Notes under the pieces: generated by a model | Databases searched by the model: none | The model's input: the letters and a program-made list of their open reading frames with translations, nothing else | Told to the model about the DNA's origin: nothing | Translations under genes and position numbers: made by a program | Shown: positions 46,526-56,157 of the stretch, in pieces | Numbering within the stretch: the first letter of the stretch is position 1 | Layout: each line of letters starts with the position of its first letter | Source: an uncultured Litoreibacter sp. | GTDB lineage: Bacteria; Pseudomonadota; Alphaproteobacteria; Rhodobacterales; Rhodobacteraceae | Reading direction: 5' to 3' | DNA: 64,000 nt | Assembly: GCA_947494645.1 (NCBI GenBank) | Contig: CANLVO010000002.1 | Location: 124,001 to 188,000, forward strand

Positions 46526-47146
46526 CTATCCGATAGCGATAACCAAAGCAACTGCCAGCAGAAGAACACCTGCTGTTATATTCATTCTTTTCAGTGCCTT
46601 AGGGGATTTCAAAATACCTCGGACGCGGTCTACGGAGGCGGCTAGGATGAGGTTTCCGATGAGAGGCACGGCGAAGCTGAGAGCGCAGATGGCGGCGATG
46701 TCGAGCCATGTGACGCGGGTCAGATCGAAGAAGCCGGGCAGCATTCCCATGTAGAATAGCACGGCTTTTGGGTTGGCGAGAATGACGACGAGGCCTGCGA
46801 TGAAGCCCGCCCACATGCCGGGGCGGGTGAGGCGTGAATTCTCGGACAGCTGCTTTTCTGCGTTTTGTATCAATAGGATACCCATAACTGCGAACATGGC
46901 GACGGCGACCCATTTGAGGATATCCATGAACCATGCGGCCTGATCGACGATCCATGTGACGCCCAGAATTGCGATGAGGGGCCACAGGACGTCTCCGACG
47001 GCGACGCCAAGTGCGAGGGGCCAAGCGGCGTGAAAACCGCCTGACATGGCGCGTGCGAGAAGGGCCACCCAGACGGGTCCGGGGGTCATGAACAGGACGA
47101 ACAGCCCGCCCGCGTAAAACAGCAGCTCAAATGGGGTGATTGTCAT
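46526..47146 (-). CDS. LysE family exporter
   Basis: Membrane exporter of 206 residues with six helices. The family signature TPGPVWVALLARAMSGG near 21-37 and ILANPKAVLFYMGMLPGFF near 122-140 are typical of LysE/RhtB proteins that export amino acids. It lies between recF and gyrB. The start codon at 47146 has no Shine-Dalgarno; the bases just upstream form a palindrome (TTTTGTACAAA). Translation may be leaderless or begin at another site. Confidence 0.85.
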   Translation of the reverse strand: MTITPFELLFYAGGLFVLFMTPGPVWVALLARAMSGGFHAAWPLALGVAVGDVLWPLIAILGVTWIVDQAAWFMDILKWVAVAMFAVMGILLIQNAEKQLSENSRLTRPGMWAGFIAGLVVILANPKAVLFYMGMLPGFFDLTRVTWLDIAAICALSFAVPLIGNLILAASVDRVRGILKSPKALKRMNITAGVLLLAVALVIAIG

Positions 47147-47201
47147 GTTTTGTACAAATTGGGGTCATTTAAAACACCCCAAAACCCATTTTGTACAAAA
47201 C
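47147..47201 (-). promoter_or_regulatory. Two palindromic operator-like sites upstream of the LysE gene
   Basis: TTTTGTACAAAT at 47148-47159 and TTTTGTACAAAA at 47189-47200 are near-perfect palindromes whose centres are 41 bases (about four DNA turns) apart. TTGGGGT (47159-47165) and ACCCCAA (47176-47182) form a second inverted repeat between them. The element directly adjoins the LysE start codon. A dimeric repressor such as a GntR- or TetR-type protein is plausible; no such regulator is in this window. Confidence 0.55.
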
Positions 47202-47249
47202 TCGAGCGCCGATTTCGAAAGGCATTCTTAACCAAGGTTAAAGCAGCGT

Positions 47250-48350
47250 TCATATCTGCACCTCTTCGATTTGCGACTGACCTTCGCGGTCCGAGACCTC
47301 GATATGCTGCGCGCGGTCTCCGAGCTCTTCGAACAATTCGGGGCCGGTGCCGGTCATCCAAGCCTGCGCGCCAAGGGTGGCAATTTCGTCGTAGAGGGCC
47401 GCGCGGCGTCCGGCGTCGAGATGGGCTGCGACCTCGTCCAACAGGATGATCGGAGCGGCGCCGAAGTCTTCGGACAAAGCGCGGGCGTTGGCGAGGATGA
47501 GCGAGATCAAAAGCGCCTTCTGTTCGCCGGTGGAGCATTGCTTCGCCTCGACGCCTTTGGCGGTGTAGATCGCGGCCAGATCGGAGCGGTGCGGGCCGAC
47601 CAGACTGCGCCCTGCCCGCAGGTCGTTGGGGCGGGATTGATCAAGCGCGTCACGCAGAGCGTCGGCGCTGTCGATCAGGTCGCCTTCGATGGACAGATCG
47701 GCGGTCGGAAACTGCGTCTCTGCCGCGTCCATGGCGCTGCGCAGGCGGGCGATGGTGTTGGCGCGGTTCTTGATGATGGCGGCGCCTGCCTCGGCCATTT
47801 TATCTTCGAGGGCTTTGTACCACATCGCATCGCGGACCATGTCTTTGAGCAGCCGGTTGCGTTCGCGCATGGCTTTTTCGTAGGCGACGGTGGCCTCCGC
47901 ATGGGTGGGCTCAAAGCTGAGGGTCATGCGGTCGAGAAAACGGCGGCGGCCATCGGCCCCTTCGATCCAGAGCCGGTCCATCGCAGGGATCAGCCAGACG
48001 ATGCGGGCGATGCGGCCCAGCGCGATTTGCGCGGCGGTCTTGGCGTCGATTGTGACAGTGCGGTTGGCGCCATGTTCGGCGCGGGTCTCGACCTCATGGA
48101 TTTGGGCGAGGGAATGCAGCTGGCCTGCGACCTTCCATCCGAGGTGTTCCGGGGCACGGGCGATCTCGTCTGACTTGGCGCGTCTGAGGCCACGGCCCGG
48201 AGAGAGCAGCGAGACGGCTTCGAGGATGTTGGTTTTGCCCGCGCCGTTGGCCCCGTAGATCGCAATCGGTCGGCCATCCAACGCGAGGTTGACGGATTTA
48301 TGCGACCGGAAATGCGAAAGTTGCAGCTTGGAGAGGTAGAGGTCAGCCAT
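47250..48350 (-). CDS. recF: DNA replication and repair protein RecF
   Basis: SMC-like ATPase of 366 residues that binds gapped DNA with RecO/RecR. The N-terminus LSKLQLSHFRSHKSVNL is typical. Walker A is GANGAGKTNILEA near 34-46. The signature and Walker B are near the C-terminus (STGEQKALLISLIL and IILLDEVAAHLD). It starts ten bases after dnaN on the same strand, as in the usual dnaA-dnaN-recF operon. Confidence 0.95.
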   Translation of the reverse strand: MADLYLSKLQLSHFRSHKSVNLALDGRPIAIYGANGAGKTNILEAVSLLSPGRGLRRAKSDEIARAPEHLGWKVAGQLHSLAQIHEVETRAEHGANRTVTIDAKTAAQIALGRIARIVWLIPAMDRLWIEGADGRRRFLDRMTLSFEPTHAEATVAYEKAMRERNRLLKDMVRDAMWYKALEDKMAEAGAAIIKNRANTIARLRSAMDAAETQFPTADLSIEGDLIDSADALRDALDQSRPNDLRAGRSLVGPHRSDLAAIYTAKGVEAKQCSTGEQKALLISLILANARALSEDFGAAPIILLDEVAAHLDAGRRAALYDEIATLGAQAWMTGTGPELFEELGDRAQHIEVSDREGQSQIEEVQI

Positions 48351-48360
48351 GCATGCGGCG

Positions 48361-49479
48361 TCAGACGCGCATTGGCATCACGACGTAGACCGCGGACAGG
48401 TCGTTGCCTTCGCGCATCAGGGTCGGGTCACCGGCGGAGTTGAACATGAAGACCGCGTTTTCGCGATCCACCTGCCCTGCGATTTCCAGCAAGTACTTGG
48501 CGTTAAAGCCAATTTCGAGGCGCTCGTCGCCGTAGGCCACGGCCAGTTCTTCCTCTGCCGCGCCGGCGTCGGGGGCGTTGACCGACAGGGTCAGGCGGTC
48601 TTCTTCCAGCACCAGTTTGACGGCGCGGGAGCGTTCCGACGAGACGGTGGCGACGCGGTCGACGGCTTTGGCGAATTCGGAGGCGTCGACTTCCAGCTTG
48701 CGGGTGTTTCCTTGCGGGATGACGCGCGTGTAGTCGGGGAATGTGCCGTCAATCACCTTGGAGGTGAGCGTGATGTCGGGGGTGGCGAAGCGGATTTTGG
48801 TTTCCGACACGGAGACGGCGATTTGCATGTCGTCATCGTCGAGCAGCTTGCGCAGCTCGGCCACGGTTTTGCGAGGGACAATCACGCCGGGCATGTTTGC
48901 GGCCTCGGGCGGCAGGTCGGCGTCAATGCGGGCCAGGCGGTGGCCGTCTGTGGCGACGCAGCGCAGGGCTTTGCCGCCTTCGGCGTCGGCGACGTGCATG
49001 TAGACGCCGTTGAGGTAATATCTTGTTTCTTCGGTCGAAATTGCGAATTTTGACTTGTCGAACAGGCGGCGCAGGACCGGGGCGTGGGCAGAGAAATTCG
49101 CCTCGTATTCAGAGGTTGCCATGACCGGAAAGTCTTCTTTGGGCAGGGTTGCCAGCGAGAAATTGGAACGGCCAGCCTCCACCGTCAGGCGGCCTGTGGC
49201 GCTGTCGTCGGTAAGTTGCACCAATGCGCCGTCGGGCAGTTTGCGGACGATTTCGTGCAGCGTTGTGGCAGACACGGTGGTCGCGCCAGCGCGTTCAACC
49301 TGTGCAGGGGCCTTGTCGACCACCTCGATATCAAGGTCGGTGGCGCGGAAGGAAACGGTGTCGCCCTCTGCCTCGATCAGCACGTTGGCAAGGATCGGGA
49401 TAGTGTTGCGGCGTTCGACCACGGATTGGGCCTGACCGACGGCTTTCAGCAAAACGCTGCGTTCAACACTGATTTTCAT
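48361..49479 (-). CDS. dnaN: DNA polymerase III sliding clamp (beta subunit)
   Basis: Clamp of 372 residues built from three similar domains. Landmarks are MKISVERSVLLKAVGQAQSVVERRNTIPIL near the start (in two parts), TRYYLNGVYMH near 175, and VVMPMRV at the very end, which is the conserved clamp C-terminus. It starts 135 bases downstream of dnaA; the gap has an inverted repeat GGGCGGAG / CTCCGCCC and two ATTTAGACAG-like copies. Confidence 0.97.
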   Translation of the reverse strand: MKISVERSVLLKAVGQAQSVVERRNTIPILANVLIEAEGDTVSFRATDLDIEVVDKAPAQVERAGATTVSATTLHEIVRKLPDGALVQLTDDSATGRLTVEAGRSNFSLATLPKEDFPVMATSEYEANFSAHAPVLRRLFDKSKFAISTEETRYYLNGVYMHVADAEGGKALRCVATDGHRLARIDADLPPEAANMPGVIVPRKTVAELRKLLDDDDMQIAVSVSETKIRFATPDITLTSKVIDGTFPDYTRVIPQGNTRKLEVDASEFAKAVDRVATVSSERSRAVKLVLEEDRLTLSVNAPDAGAAEEELAVAYGDERLEIGFNAKYLLEIAGQVDRENAVFMFNSAGDPTLMREGNDLSAVYVVMPMRV

Positions 49480-49529
49480 GGGGCCAGTCCCTTTTTAGGA
49501 GGTCGTTTCTTAGACAGTTTTTTAGACAG

Positions 49530-49558
49530 GTCGGGCGGAGAGGTTACCCGCTCCGCCC
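49530..49558. other. Hairpin in the dnaA-dnaN gap
   Basis: GGGCGGAG and CTCCGCCC form a stem of at least eight base pairs with a short loop, in the gap between dnaA and dnaN. No T-run follows on the transcribed (minus) strand, so it is probably an attenuator, RNA processing site or dnaN 5' leader element and not a full terminator. Two TTAGACAG copies lie just before it. Confidence 0.4.
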
Positions 49559-49614
49559 GTAAGTTCAATTGTTATCTGAATGTCCGCCCTTATCGGGGCG
49601 AGGTCAAGCCTTGC

Positions 49615-50997
49615 TCACGCCTCGAGCATCCGGCGGAGCAGCTCGATATCCTCGGCTATCTGGCTGTCCTGCGCTTTCAGTTCCTCGATCTTGCGGACCG
49701 CGTGGATGACGGTGGTGTGGTCACGCCCGCCGATACGTTTGCCGATCTCAGGATAGGAGCGTTGGGTCAGTTGTTTTGCCAGATACATCGCAACCTGCCT
49801 GGGCCTCGCGATGTTGCGGGAGCGTTTGGGTGACAGCAGGTCCGACATGCGCACGTTGTAGAAGTCGCAGGTCTTGCGCATGATTTCGTCCATCGTGACC
49901 TTGCGGTCGGACTGGCGCAGGATGTCGGACAGGCTTTCAGAGGCCAGATCCAGCGTGATTTCGCGGCCCACCAGAGAGGCGAAGGCGAAGAGCCGGGTCA
50001 GCGCGCCTTCGAGCACGCGGACGTTGTTGGAGATGCGATGGGCCAGAAATTCCAGCACGCCGTCTGCGATGTGCAGCTCTTGGAACTGGGATTTATAGAC
50101 CTCGACCTTTTGTTGCAGGATGCCGAGGCGCAGCTCGTAGTCGGTGGGGTGCAAATCGACCACCAAGCCCCATTGCAGGCGGGATTTGATGCGATCCTCG
50201 AGCCCGTCAATCTCGCCCGGCGAGCGGTCTGCGGAGATGATGACCTGCTTGCCCTGATCTACCAAGGCGTTGAAAGTGTGGAAGAATTCGTCTTGCGTGG
50301 AGTCTTTCCCGGCGATGAATTGCACGTCATCAACCATCAGGACATCGACGGAACGGAAGAGTTCCTTGAAGTCCATCATCTGCTTGTCGCGCAGGGCCTG
50401 AATGAAGCGGTACATGAATTGCTCGGCCGACAGATAGACCACGCGCAGCTCGGGGGAGCGTTCCTGCAGCTCCCATGCGATGGCGTGCATCAGGTGGGTT
50501 TTGCCCAAGCCGACGCCGCCATAGAGAAACAGCGGGTTGAAGGTGACGGGGCCGCCTTCGGCGACGCGACGAGATGCGGCATGGGCCAGCTCGTTGGGCT
50601 TGCCGACGACGAAGCTGTCGAAGGTGAAGCGGCGATCAAGAGGGGCGCCAAGCAGGTCGCCATTGGATTTGGTGGTCTTGCTGGCAGCTTTGGTCAGGAC
50701 GTTTGCCTGCACGTTTGACTGGGCAGCCTGGCTTTTGACGGCGGATGGACGGGCGGTGGTTTCCACTGAGAAGATCAGGCGGTCAACCTGGTGGCCGTGT
50801 TTGATGGATTGCGCCTGTATCTTGTCGCCGAAATTGCGTGAGACCCAGTCGCCCATGAAGGTCGTCTTTACGCCAAACTCCAGCACCCCGTTTTGGCAGC
50901 CAACAAATTTCAGCTTCTCGATCCAAGTGACATAGTTGTTGTTGCCCACCATGTCCCGGAGCGTTTCGCGAATTTGTCCCCAGTCGTCTTCAGTCAT
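49615..50997 (-). CDS. dnaA: Chromosomal replication initiator protein DnaA
   Basis: Protein of 460 residues. Domain I is at 1-85. AAA+ domain III has GGVGLGKTHLMHAIAWEL (Walker A) and VLMVDDVQFIAGKDSTQDEFFHTFN (Walker B, split VDDVQF). C-terminal domain IV has GGRDHTTVIHAVRKIEELK, the DnaA-box-binding helix-turn-helix. I prefer the ATG at 50997 (MTEDDWGQIRETL); a TTG two codons earlier is possible. A rhodanese gene ends 25 bases upstream of the ATG, so the two may be co-transcribed. Confidence 0.96.
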   Translation of the reverse strand: MTEDDWGQIRETLRDMVGNNNYVTWIEKLKFVGCQNGVLEFGVKTTFMGDWVSRNFGDKIQAQSIKHGHQVDRLIFSVETTARPSAVKSQAAQSNVQANVLTKAASKTTKSNGDLLGAPLDRRFTFDSFVVGKPNELAHAASRRVAEGGPVTFNPLFLYGGVGLGKTHLMHAIAWELQERSPELRVVYLSAEQFMYRFIQALRDKQMMDFKELFRSVDVLMVDDVQFIAGKDSTQDEFFHTFNALVDQGKQVIISADRSPGEIDGLEDRIKSRLQWGLVVDLHPTDYELRLGILQQKVEVYKSQFQELHIADGVLEFLAHRISNNVRVLEGALTRLFAFASLVGREITLDLASESLSDILRQSDRKVTMDEIMRKTCDFYNVRMSDLLSPKRSRNIARPRQVAMYLAKQLTQRSYPEIGKRIGGRDHTTVIHAVRKIEELKAQDSQIAEDIELLRRMLEA

Positions 50998-51021
50998 CCC
51001 CAAACCCGTCTTTCAAATTGT

Positions 51022-51471
51022 TCAAGACTGCACCCAAGGCAATCCCCGAACCTTCCAACCGTTGAAGGTTCCCCGTTTCTTCTGCTCGTCCAGATCCCCT
51101 TCGAACCCCTCGGTAATGTTGATGCAGTCGACGGCCTGCCCCATCTCTTCAAAGGCCGTCTTCATGGCATCAGCAGCGCCCAGAGACCGGACACCGGATC
51201 GACAAAGAAACAGCATGGCCGGGGGACTGGTGCCCTCCAGCTTGGCTAGAACCTCTTCGACGAACCTGGTGTTCGCAGACATGCCCGGAAAGCTGGCCCA
51301 TTCGACAAACAATGCCGATTGTCCCAAAGTCGACAGGTCGGGTACCCCCACAAACCCCCATTCGGGTTTTGACCTTACGTCGACGAGCACGGTTTCTGGT
51401 TGTGCTTTCAGAAGGTCCCACGCAGCACGTGGATGCAGCTCTGAAACACGCGGACCGGCGTCCGTGCTCAT
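51022..51471 (-). CDS. Rhodanese-like domain protein
   Basis: Single-domain rhodanese of 149 residues. TVLVDVRSKPEWGFVGVPDL near 27-46 and the active loop FLCRSGVRSLGAA, with catalytic C90, are clear. It could carry sulfur as a persulfide. It lies between rpsT and dnaA with 203 bases upstream. Its neighbour dnaA suggests no direct role in replication; proximity is probably conserved by chance or by shared transcription. Confidence 0.87.
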   Translation of the reverse strand: MSTDAGPRVSELHPRAAWDLLKAQPETVLVDVRSKPEWGFVGVPDLSTLGQSALFVEWASFPGMSANTRFVEEVLAKLEGTSPPAMLFLCRSGVRSLGAADAMKTAFEEMGQAVDCINITEGFEGDLDEQKKRGTFNGWKVRGLPWVQS

Positions 51472-51627
51472 TTCCTATGTCCCCCAAGACGAAGTGAATC
51501 GCTCAGTGAAACTAGCGATAGCGGAGGGCCAATCGCAACTTATCTTCTCTATTGACTTGAGAAGACTCAGCAATCGAATCTGAGGCTCCCTTGAAGAGCG
51601 TCGCGTAACCCCTTGTGGTATAAAAAA

Positions 51628-51660
51628 ACGCGCCCCCGAAGGAGCGCGTGAATTTTTTTT
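51628..51660. terminator. Bidirectional terminator between rpsT and the rhodanese gene
   Basis: Inverted repeat ACGCGC (51628-51633) and GCGCGT (51644-51649) with an inner CC/GG pair. It is flanked by A7 on the left and T8 on the right. For rpsT (minus strand) the left A-run becomes the U-tract. It can also end transcripts arriving on the + strand. The remaining sequence of the 203-base gap shows no other feature. Confidence 0.8.
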
Positions 51661-51674
51661 CGACTGCGTCTGGC

Positions 51675-51941
51675 TTACGCCGAAAGCGCTTTCACACGAG
51701 ACGACAGGCGAGACATTTTCCGCGCAGCGGTGTTTTTATGCAGCACGCCTTTGGACACGCCACGCATGATTTCTGGCTGTGCTTCTTTCAGGGCTGCGGC
51801 TGCTGCGGCCTGATCGCCGGAGGCGATGGCCTCTTCGACGCGGCGCAGGTGTGTGCGGATGCGCGAGCGGCGGGCTTTGTTAACGGCGAAGCGACGCTCG
51901 TTCTGGCGGGCGCGTTTCTTAGCTTGTGGCGAATTGGCCAT
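51675..51941 (-). CDS. rpsT: 30S ribosomal protein S20
   Basis: Basic helical protein of 88 residues. [30 protein letters not shown] at the start is diagnostic (first 13 residues: [13 protein letters not shown]). The middle is Ala-rich ([11 protein letters not shown]), ending [23 protein letters not shown]. It binds 16S rRNA in the body of the small subunit. The ATG has a GGGAACC-type leader with AAGG in good range. The stop is followed 20 bases later by a strong terminator. Confidence 0.97.
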   Translation of the reverse strand: MANSPQAKKRARQNERRFAVNKARRSRIRTHLRRVEEAIASGDQAAAAAALKEAQPEIMRGVSKGVLHKNTAARKMSRLSSRVKALSA

Positions 51942-52088
51942 GTCGGGTTCCCTTTCGTCGGGTCAAAAATGTTGTACTGCACGCAAATGGCCCGACCTGG
52001 GTTTGAGAACCAGGTGATTCCGGTCAAGCGGACCTCACGCGCATGGATTGCGGCCTTTTAGGACAGAGTTGTTGCGTTGTAAACCGCC

Positions 52089-52865
52089 CTACTTGTCGCG
52101 GAATTGCGGTTCACGTTTTTCGATGAAGGCGGTCATGCCTTCGGTCTGATCCTCGGTGGCAAACAGGCTGTGGAACAGGCGGCGTTCGAAGATCAGGCCT
52201 TCTTCCAACGTGGTTTCAAAGCTGCGGTTCACCGCCTCTTTGACGGCCATGGTGGCTGGCATGGATTTCTCGGCGATTTTGACGGCGGCGGCAAAGGCTT
52301 CCTTCTTGAGGGACTTCGCCTCGACCACGCGGCTGACAAGGCCCGAGCGCTCTGCCTCTTCGGCGTCCATGAAACGGCCCGTGAGGTGCATGTCCATGGA
52401 TTTGGATTTGCCGATGAAGCGCGTCAGCCGTTGCGAGCCGCCCATTCCGGCCATGACGCCAAGGTTAATCTCGGGCTGGCCAAACTTGGCGGTGTCCGAG
52501 GCGATGATGAAGTCGCACATCATGGCCAGCTCACACCCGCCGCCCAGCGCATAGCCTGAGACCGCGGCGATGATCGGCTTGCGGGCGGTGTTGATGATCT
52601 CTGTCTCTTTGACAAAGAGGTTCGAGGTGAAGACGTCGTTGAAGCTGAGGTCGCGCATCTCGGTGATGTCTGCGCCTGCGGCGAAAGCCTTTTCCGAGCC
52701 GGTCACGATCATGCAGCGGACTTTGTCGTTTTCCTCTGCCTCGGCGACGGCTTGTGACAGTTCGCTGAGCAGCTGCGCGTTCAACGCGTTCAGCGCGTCG
52801 GGGCGGTTCAGCGTGATGGTGGCTACGTGCTCTTCTATCTCGACAGTGATTGTCTTGAACGCCAT
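52089..52865 (-). CDS. Enoyl-CoA hydratase
   Basis: Crotonase-fold protein of 258 residues. [19 protein letters not shown] near 15-33, [11 protein letters not shown] near 60-70 (first oxyanion loop), [13 protein letters not shown] near 105-117 and [20 protein letters not shown] near 127-146 are present. The two Glu residues of the active site (in CELAMM and QPEINLG) are retained, so hydration of 2-enoyl-CoA is likely. It lies downstream of mutM on the same strand. The short-chain (ECHS1-like) type fits best. Confidence 0.93.
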   Translation of the reverse strand: MAFKTITVEIEEHVATITLNRPDALNALNAQLLSELSQAVAEAEENDKVRCMIVTGSEKAFAAGADITEMRDLSFNDVFTSNLFVKETEIINTARKPIIAAVSGYALGGGCELAMMCDFIIASDTAKFGQPEINLGVMAGMGGSQRLTRFIGKSKSMDMHLTGRFMDAEEAERSGLVSRVVEAKSLKKEAFAAAVKIAEKSMPATMAVKEAVNRSFETTLEEGLIFERRLFHSLFATEDQTEGMTAFIEKREPQFRDK

Positions 52866-52929
52866 GGAAACGGCCTCTCACCTATGGAAATTAAGGGGTA
52901 AGACCTATCAGCCGTACAAGCGAGGTCAA

Positions 52930-53781
52930 TTATCTTTGACATTTTGAGCAATAAAACGACGAGCGCCCGGATTGCACGATGCGCCGGACGGTGCCTTGGC
53001 AGTCAGGTTTGGCGCAAGGCTGGCCCTCGCGGTCATAGACGGCAAAATTGTGCTGGAAATAGCCCAGCTCGCCGTCAGTTTGGCGGTGATCTCTGAGGGA
53101 CGAGCCGCCTGCCTCGATGGCCTCTGACAGCACATCGCGGATGGCAGGCAGCAGCGAGGCCACGCGCGGCCCGCTAAGCGCGCCTGTTTTGCGTTTGGGC
53201 GAAATGCCGGTGCGGTGCAGCACCTCGCAGACATAGATATTGCCCAGCCCAGCGACGATGCGCTGGTCCAGAAGCGCGGATTTGACGGGCGTGTTGCGGT
53301 TTTTGAACCTGGCCTTGAGATAGGCCTCGTTGAAGCTGTTGCCCAAGGGCTCGGGGCCCAGTTTTTCCAGCAGCCAGTGGGTGTCTTGGGTGGCGGTGTC
53401 CATCAGGTCCATCGCCCCGAACCGCCGCGCGTCGTTGAACCGGATCGTGGTTCCATCTTCCATATGAAAGACCACATGGTCGTGTTTCTCGGGCGTTTTG
53501 GGATTGGCGTGGAACTGCGCGGTGGGGGCTGCGTCGATTTGCATGCGGCCTGACATGCCCAGATGAATGAGCAGCGTCTCGCCTGAGCTGAGATCAGCAA
53601 GGATGTATTTCGAGCGCCGCCTGAGCGCGGTGACGGTCTGGCCCTGCAACCTTTGGGCCATGTTTTGCGGGAAAGGCCAGCGCAGGTCGGGGCGGTTCAC
53701 GTCCGCGGTTTGGATCACGCGGCCCTCCATTGCGGGCAGCAATCCGCGCCGGACGGTTTCGACCTCGGGCAGTTCTGGCAC
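52930..53781 (-). CDS. mutM: Formamidopyrimidine-DNA glycosylase
   Basis: Repair enzyme of 283 residues that removes 8-oxoguanine. The N-terminal [13 protein letters not shown] provides the catalytic Pro and Glu (P2, E3). [33 protein letters not shown] and the zinc finger near the C-terminus (CAKPDCQG ... FYCSKC) are present. It is divergent from ubiE with 90 bases between, and upstream of an enoyl-CoA hydratase. Confidence 0.97.
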   Translation of the reverse strand: MPELPEVETVRRGLLPAMEGRVIQTADVNRPDLRWPFPQNMAQRLQGQTVTALRRRSKYILADLSSGETLLIHLGMSGRMQIDAAPTAQFHANPKTPEKHDHVVFHMEDGTTIRFNDARRFGAMDLMDTATQDTHWLLEKLGPEPLGNSFNEAYLKARFKNRNTPVKSALLDQRIVAGLGNIYVCEVLHRTGISPKRKTGALSGPRVASLLPAIRDVLSEAIEAGGSSLRDHRQTDGELGYFQHNFAVYDREGQPCAKPDCQGTVRRIVQSGRSSFYCSKCQR

Positions 53782-53871
53782 GGATTGACCCCCTTAGGTG
53801 TGTTTGGTCGCATTGTCCTTACGCATCGCAGGCCTATAAGAAGGGTGAGGCCAATAAGGTTGCAAGGCGAG

Positions 53872-54624
53872 ATGACAGACAATTCCGAAAAAACCACCCA
53901 TTTCGGGTATCAAGACGTGCCCGAGGCCCACAAGGCCGGACTGGTGCATGGCGTGTTTACCAATGTGGCCTCGAAATATGACATTATGAACGACGTGATG
54001 TCGGGGGGCATTCATCGGATTTGGAAAGACGCGATGATGGATTGGCTGGCGCCTCGGTCGGGCCAGCGGCTGTTGGACGTGGCGGGCGGGACCGGGGATA
54101 TCGCCTTTCGGTTTCTCAAACGCGCTGGCGCGGCAGAAGCCGTGGTGCTGGATATGACCGAAAGCATGCTGGTCGAAGGGCGCAAACGCGCCGACGCCGA
54201 AGCCTTGTCGTCGCAGCTGGAATGGATCGTGGGCGACGCAATGGCGCTGCCGTTTGAGGATAACAGTTTTGACGTCTACACGATCAGCTTTGGCATCCGG
54301 AATGTGACCCGCGTGGCCGACGCTTTGTCGGAAGCCTACCGTGTGCTGCGCCCCGGCGGGCGGCTGATGGTGCTGGAGTTTTCGCAATTGCCGAACCCGG
54401 CGATGCAGAAGGCCTATGATTTGTACTCGTTCAACGTGATCCCGCGCATGGGGCAGTTGGTGGCGGGGGACAGCGACAGCTATCAATACTTGGTGGAATC
54501 GATCCGCAAGTTTCCCGACCAAGAAACGTTTGCGGGGATGATCCGCAACGCGGGCTTCGAGAATGTCAGCTACCGCAACATGACCTTTGGCGTTGCGGCA
54601 CTGCACGCGGGATGGAAGATTTAG
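53872..54624 (+). CDS. ubiE: Ubiquinone/menaquinone C-methyltransferase
   Basis: SAM-dependent methyltransferase of 250 residues in ubiquinone synthesis. [21 protein letters not shown] leads into [21 protein letters not shown]. The SAM loop is [15 protein letters not shown] near 65-79. [24 protein letters not shown] and LEFSQLPNP complete the signature. The ATG at 53872 is the first that gives the family N-terminus. It ends at 54624, directly followed by ubiB. Confidence 0.95.
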   Translation: MTDNSEKTTHFGYQDVPEAHKAGLVHGVFTNVASKYDIMNDVMSGGIHRIWKDAMMDWLAPRSGQRLLDVAGGTGDIAFRFLKRAGAAEAVVLDMTESMLVEGRKRADAEALSSQLEWIVGDAMALPFEDNSFDVYTISFGIRNVTRVADALSEAYRVLRPGGRLMVLEFSQLPNPAMQKAYDLYSFNVIPRMGQLVAGDSDSYQYLVESIRKFPDQETFAGMIRNAGFENVSYRNMTFGVAALHAGWKI

Positions 54625-56157
54625 ATGCGCGGGCCGCATAATATCTGGCGGCTGATCCGCACCGGGGCCACGCTTGAGCGCACGGGCGCGATGGGCGTGG
54701 TGCTGGACGCGTTTCGCGCGCCGCCTCGCCTGCGCTTTGCGGCCCGGGTGCTGGGCTGGCCGTTCAAATGGCTGGGGCTGAAGGGTGATCCCTCTATGCC
54801 GCCCGCGACCCGTGCGCTGACCGCGTTGGGGCCTGCCTACATCAAGTTTGGCCAGGTGCTGTCGACCCGGCCCGACGTGGTGGGCGACGAGTTGGCGGTG
54901 CAGTTGCGGGTGTTGCAGGACAAGCTGCCTCCGTTCTCGTTGGATGAGGCGCGCGCGATGGTGGAGTCCGAGCTGGGCGCGCCTGTGGACGCGCTGTTTT
55001 CCGAGTTTTCCGAACCGGTGGCGGCCGCGTCCATTGCACAAGTGCACCGCGCCCGGATGGCGGAAAGCGGCGCTGAGGTTGCGGTGAAAATCCTGCGCCC
55101 AGGGATCGAGAAGGCGTTTCGCAAGGATATCGACGCGTTCTATTTTGCCGCCTCGATCATCGAGTTTCTGTCGCCCGCCTCGCGCCGCCTGCGCCCGACG
55201 GAGGTGATCACCCATTTCGACGGCGTGGTGCAAGGCGAGCTGGATTTGCGGCTGGAGGCGGCCGCGGCGGGCGAATACGCGGCCAACACGGCCAGCGACG
55301 AGGGGTTTCTGGTGCCACGCGCCAACTTCAACATGTCCTCGCGCCGGGTGATGGTGATGGACTGGGCAGAGGGCACGCCCTTTGGCGAGGTGGAGGCCAT
55401 CGGGGCCGCCGGGCATGACCGTCAGGCGCTGGGCGAACGGGTGCTGCAACTGTTCTTGCGGCACGCCTTGAATGACGGGTACTTCCACGCGGATATGCAT
55501 CAGGGCAACCTGAAGGTCAGCCCGAGCGGTGACATCATCGCCTATGATTTCGGGATCATGGGGCGGCTGGATGCCTATACCCGCCGCGTCTACGCGGAAA
55601 TTCTGATGGGCTTCATCCGCAAGGATTACCGCCGCGTGGCGGAGGTGCATTTCGAGGCGGGATATGTGCCTGCGGACCGCGACATTGACGAGTTTGCCCA
55701 AGCGCTGCGCGCGGTGGGGGAGCCGATTTTCGGGATGGACGCCTCGCAGATTTCGATGGGGCGGTTGCTGAACTACCTCTTTGAGGTGACCGAGCGCTTT
55801 GGGATGGAAACCCGCACCGAGCTGATTTTGCTGCAGCGCACCATGGTGGTTGTGGAGGGCGTGGCGCGTACCATGCATCCGCAGATCAACATCTGGAAAG
55901 TCGCCCAGCCCGTGGTGGAGGCCTATATTCGCCAGCAGGTTGGCCCGGCGGCGGTGCTGAAAGACCTAGGCCAAACGGCGATGGTGCTGGCCCGGTTTGG
56001 CCCGAAGCTGCCCGGCACGGTAGAGCGGCTTTTGTCTGCACAAAGCAGCGAACGGGCGCCTGAGCCTGAAAACCGTTGGCCCAAACGCGCGGCTCTGCTG
56101 GCGATTGGCGGCTTGCTGGCCTCGAACGCATGGCTGCTTTGGTTGAACCTCGGTTAG
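54625..56157 (+). CDS. ubiB: Ubiquinone biosynthesis atypical kinase UbiB
   Basis: Protein of 510 residues, the ADCK/ABC1 family. KxGQ motif: YIKFGQVLSTRPDVV near 72-86. The Ala-rich loop VAAASIAQVHRARM near 133-146 replaces the normal glycine loop. The catalytic region is YFHADMHQGNLKV with DFGIMGRLD. A transmembrane helix lies at the C-terminus (LLAIGGLLASNAWLLWLNLG, last 20 residues). It supports coenzyme Q synthesis with the adjacent ubiE; no gap separates them. Confidence 0.95.
   Translation: MRGPHNIWRLIRTGATLERTGAMGVVLDAFRAPPRLRFAARVLGWPFKWLGLKGDPSMPPATRALTALGPAYIKFGQVLSTRPDVVGDELAVQLRVLQDKLPPFSLDEARAMVESELGAPVDALFSEFSEPVAAASIAQVHRARMAESGAEVAVKILRPGIEKAFRKDIDAFYFAASIIEFLSPASRRLRPTEVITHFDGVVQGELDLRLEAAAAGEYAANTASDEGFLVPRANFNMSSRRVMVMDWAEGTPFGEVEAIGAAGHDRQALGERVLQLFLRHALNDGYFHADMHQGNLKVSPSGDIIAYDFGIMGRLDAYTRRVYAEILMGFIRKDYRRVAEVHFEAGYVPADRDIDEFAQALRAVGEPIFGMDASQISMGRLLNYLFEVTERFGMETRTELILLQRTMVVVEGVARTMHPQINIWKVAQPVVEAYIRQQVGPAAVLKDLGQTAMVLARFGPKLPGTVERLLSAQSSERAPEPENRWPKRAALLAIGGLLASNAWLLWLNLG

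Noticed and set aside
51472-51674. Possible origin between rpsT and the dnaA operon
   Set aside because: No DnaA boxes of good quality are visible in this 203-base gap; it contains a terminator and nothing else convincing.
53794-55878. 694-residue minus-strand frame opposite ubiE and ubiB
   Set aside because: It is the mirror of two strongly supported genes, full of His and Arg, with no recognisable domain.
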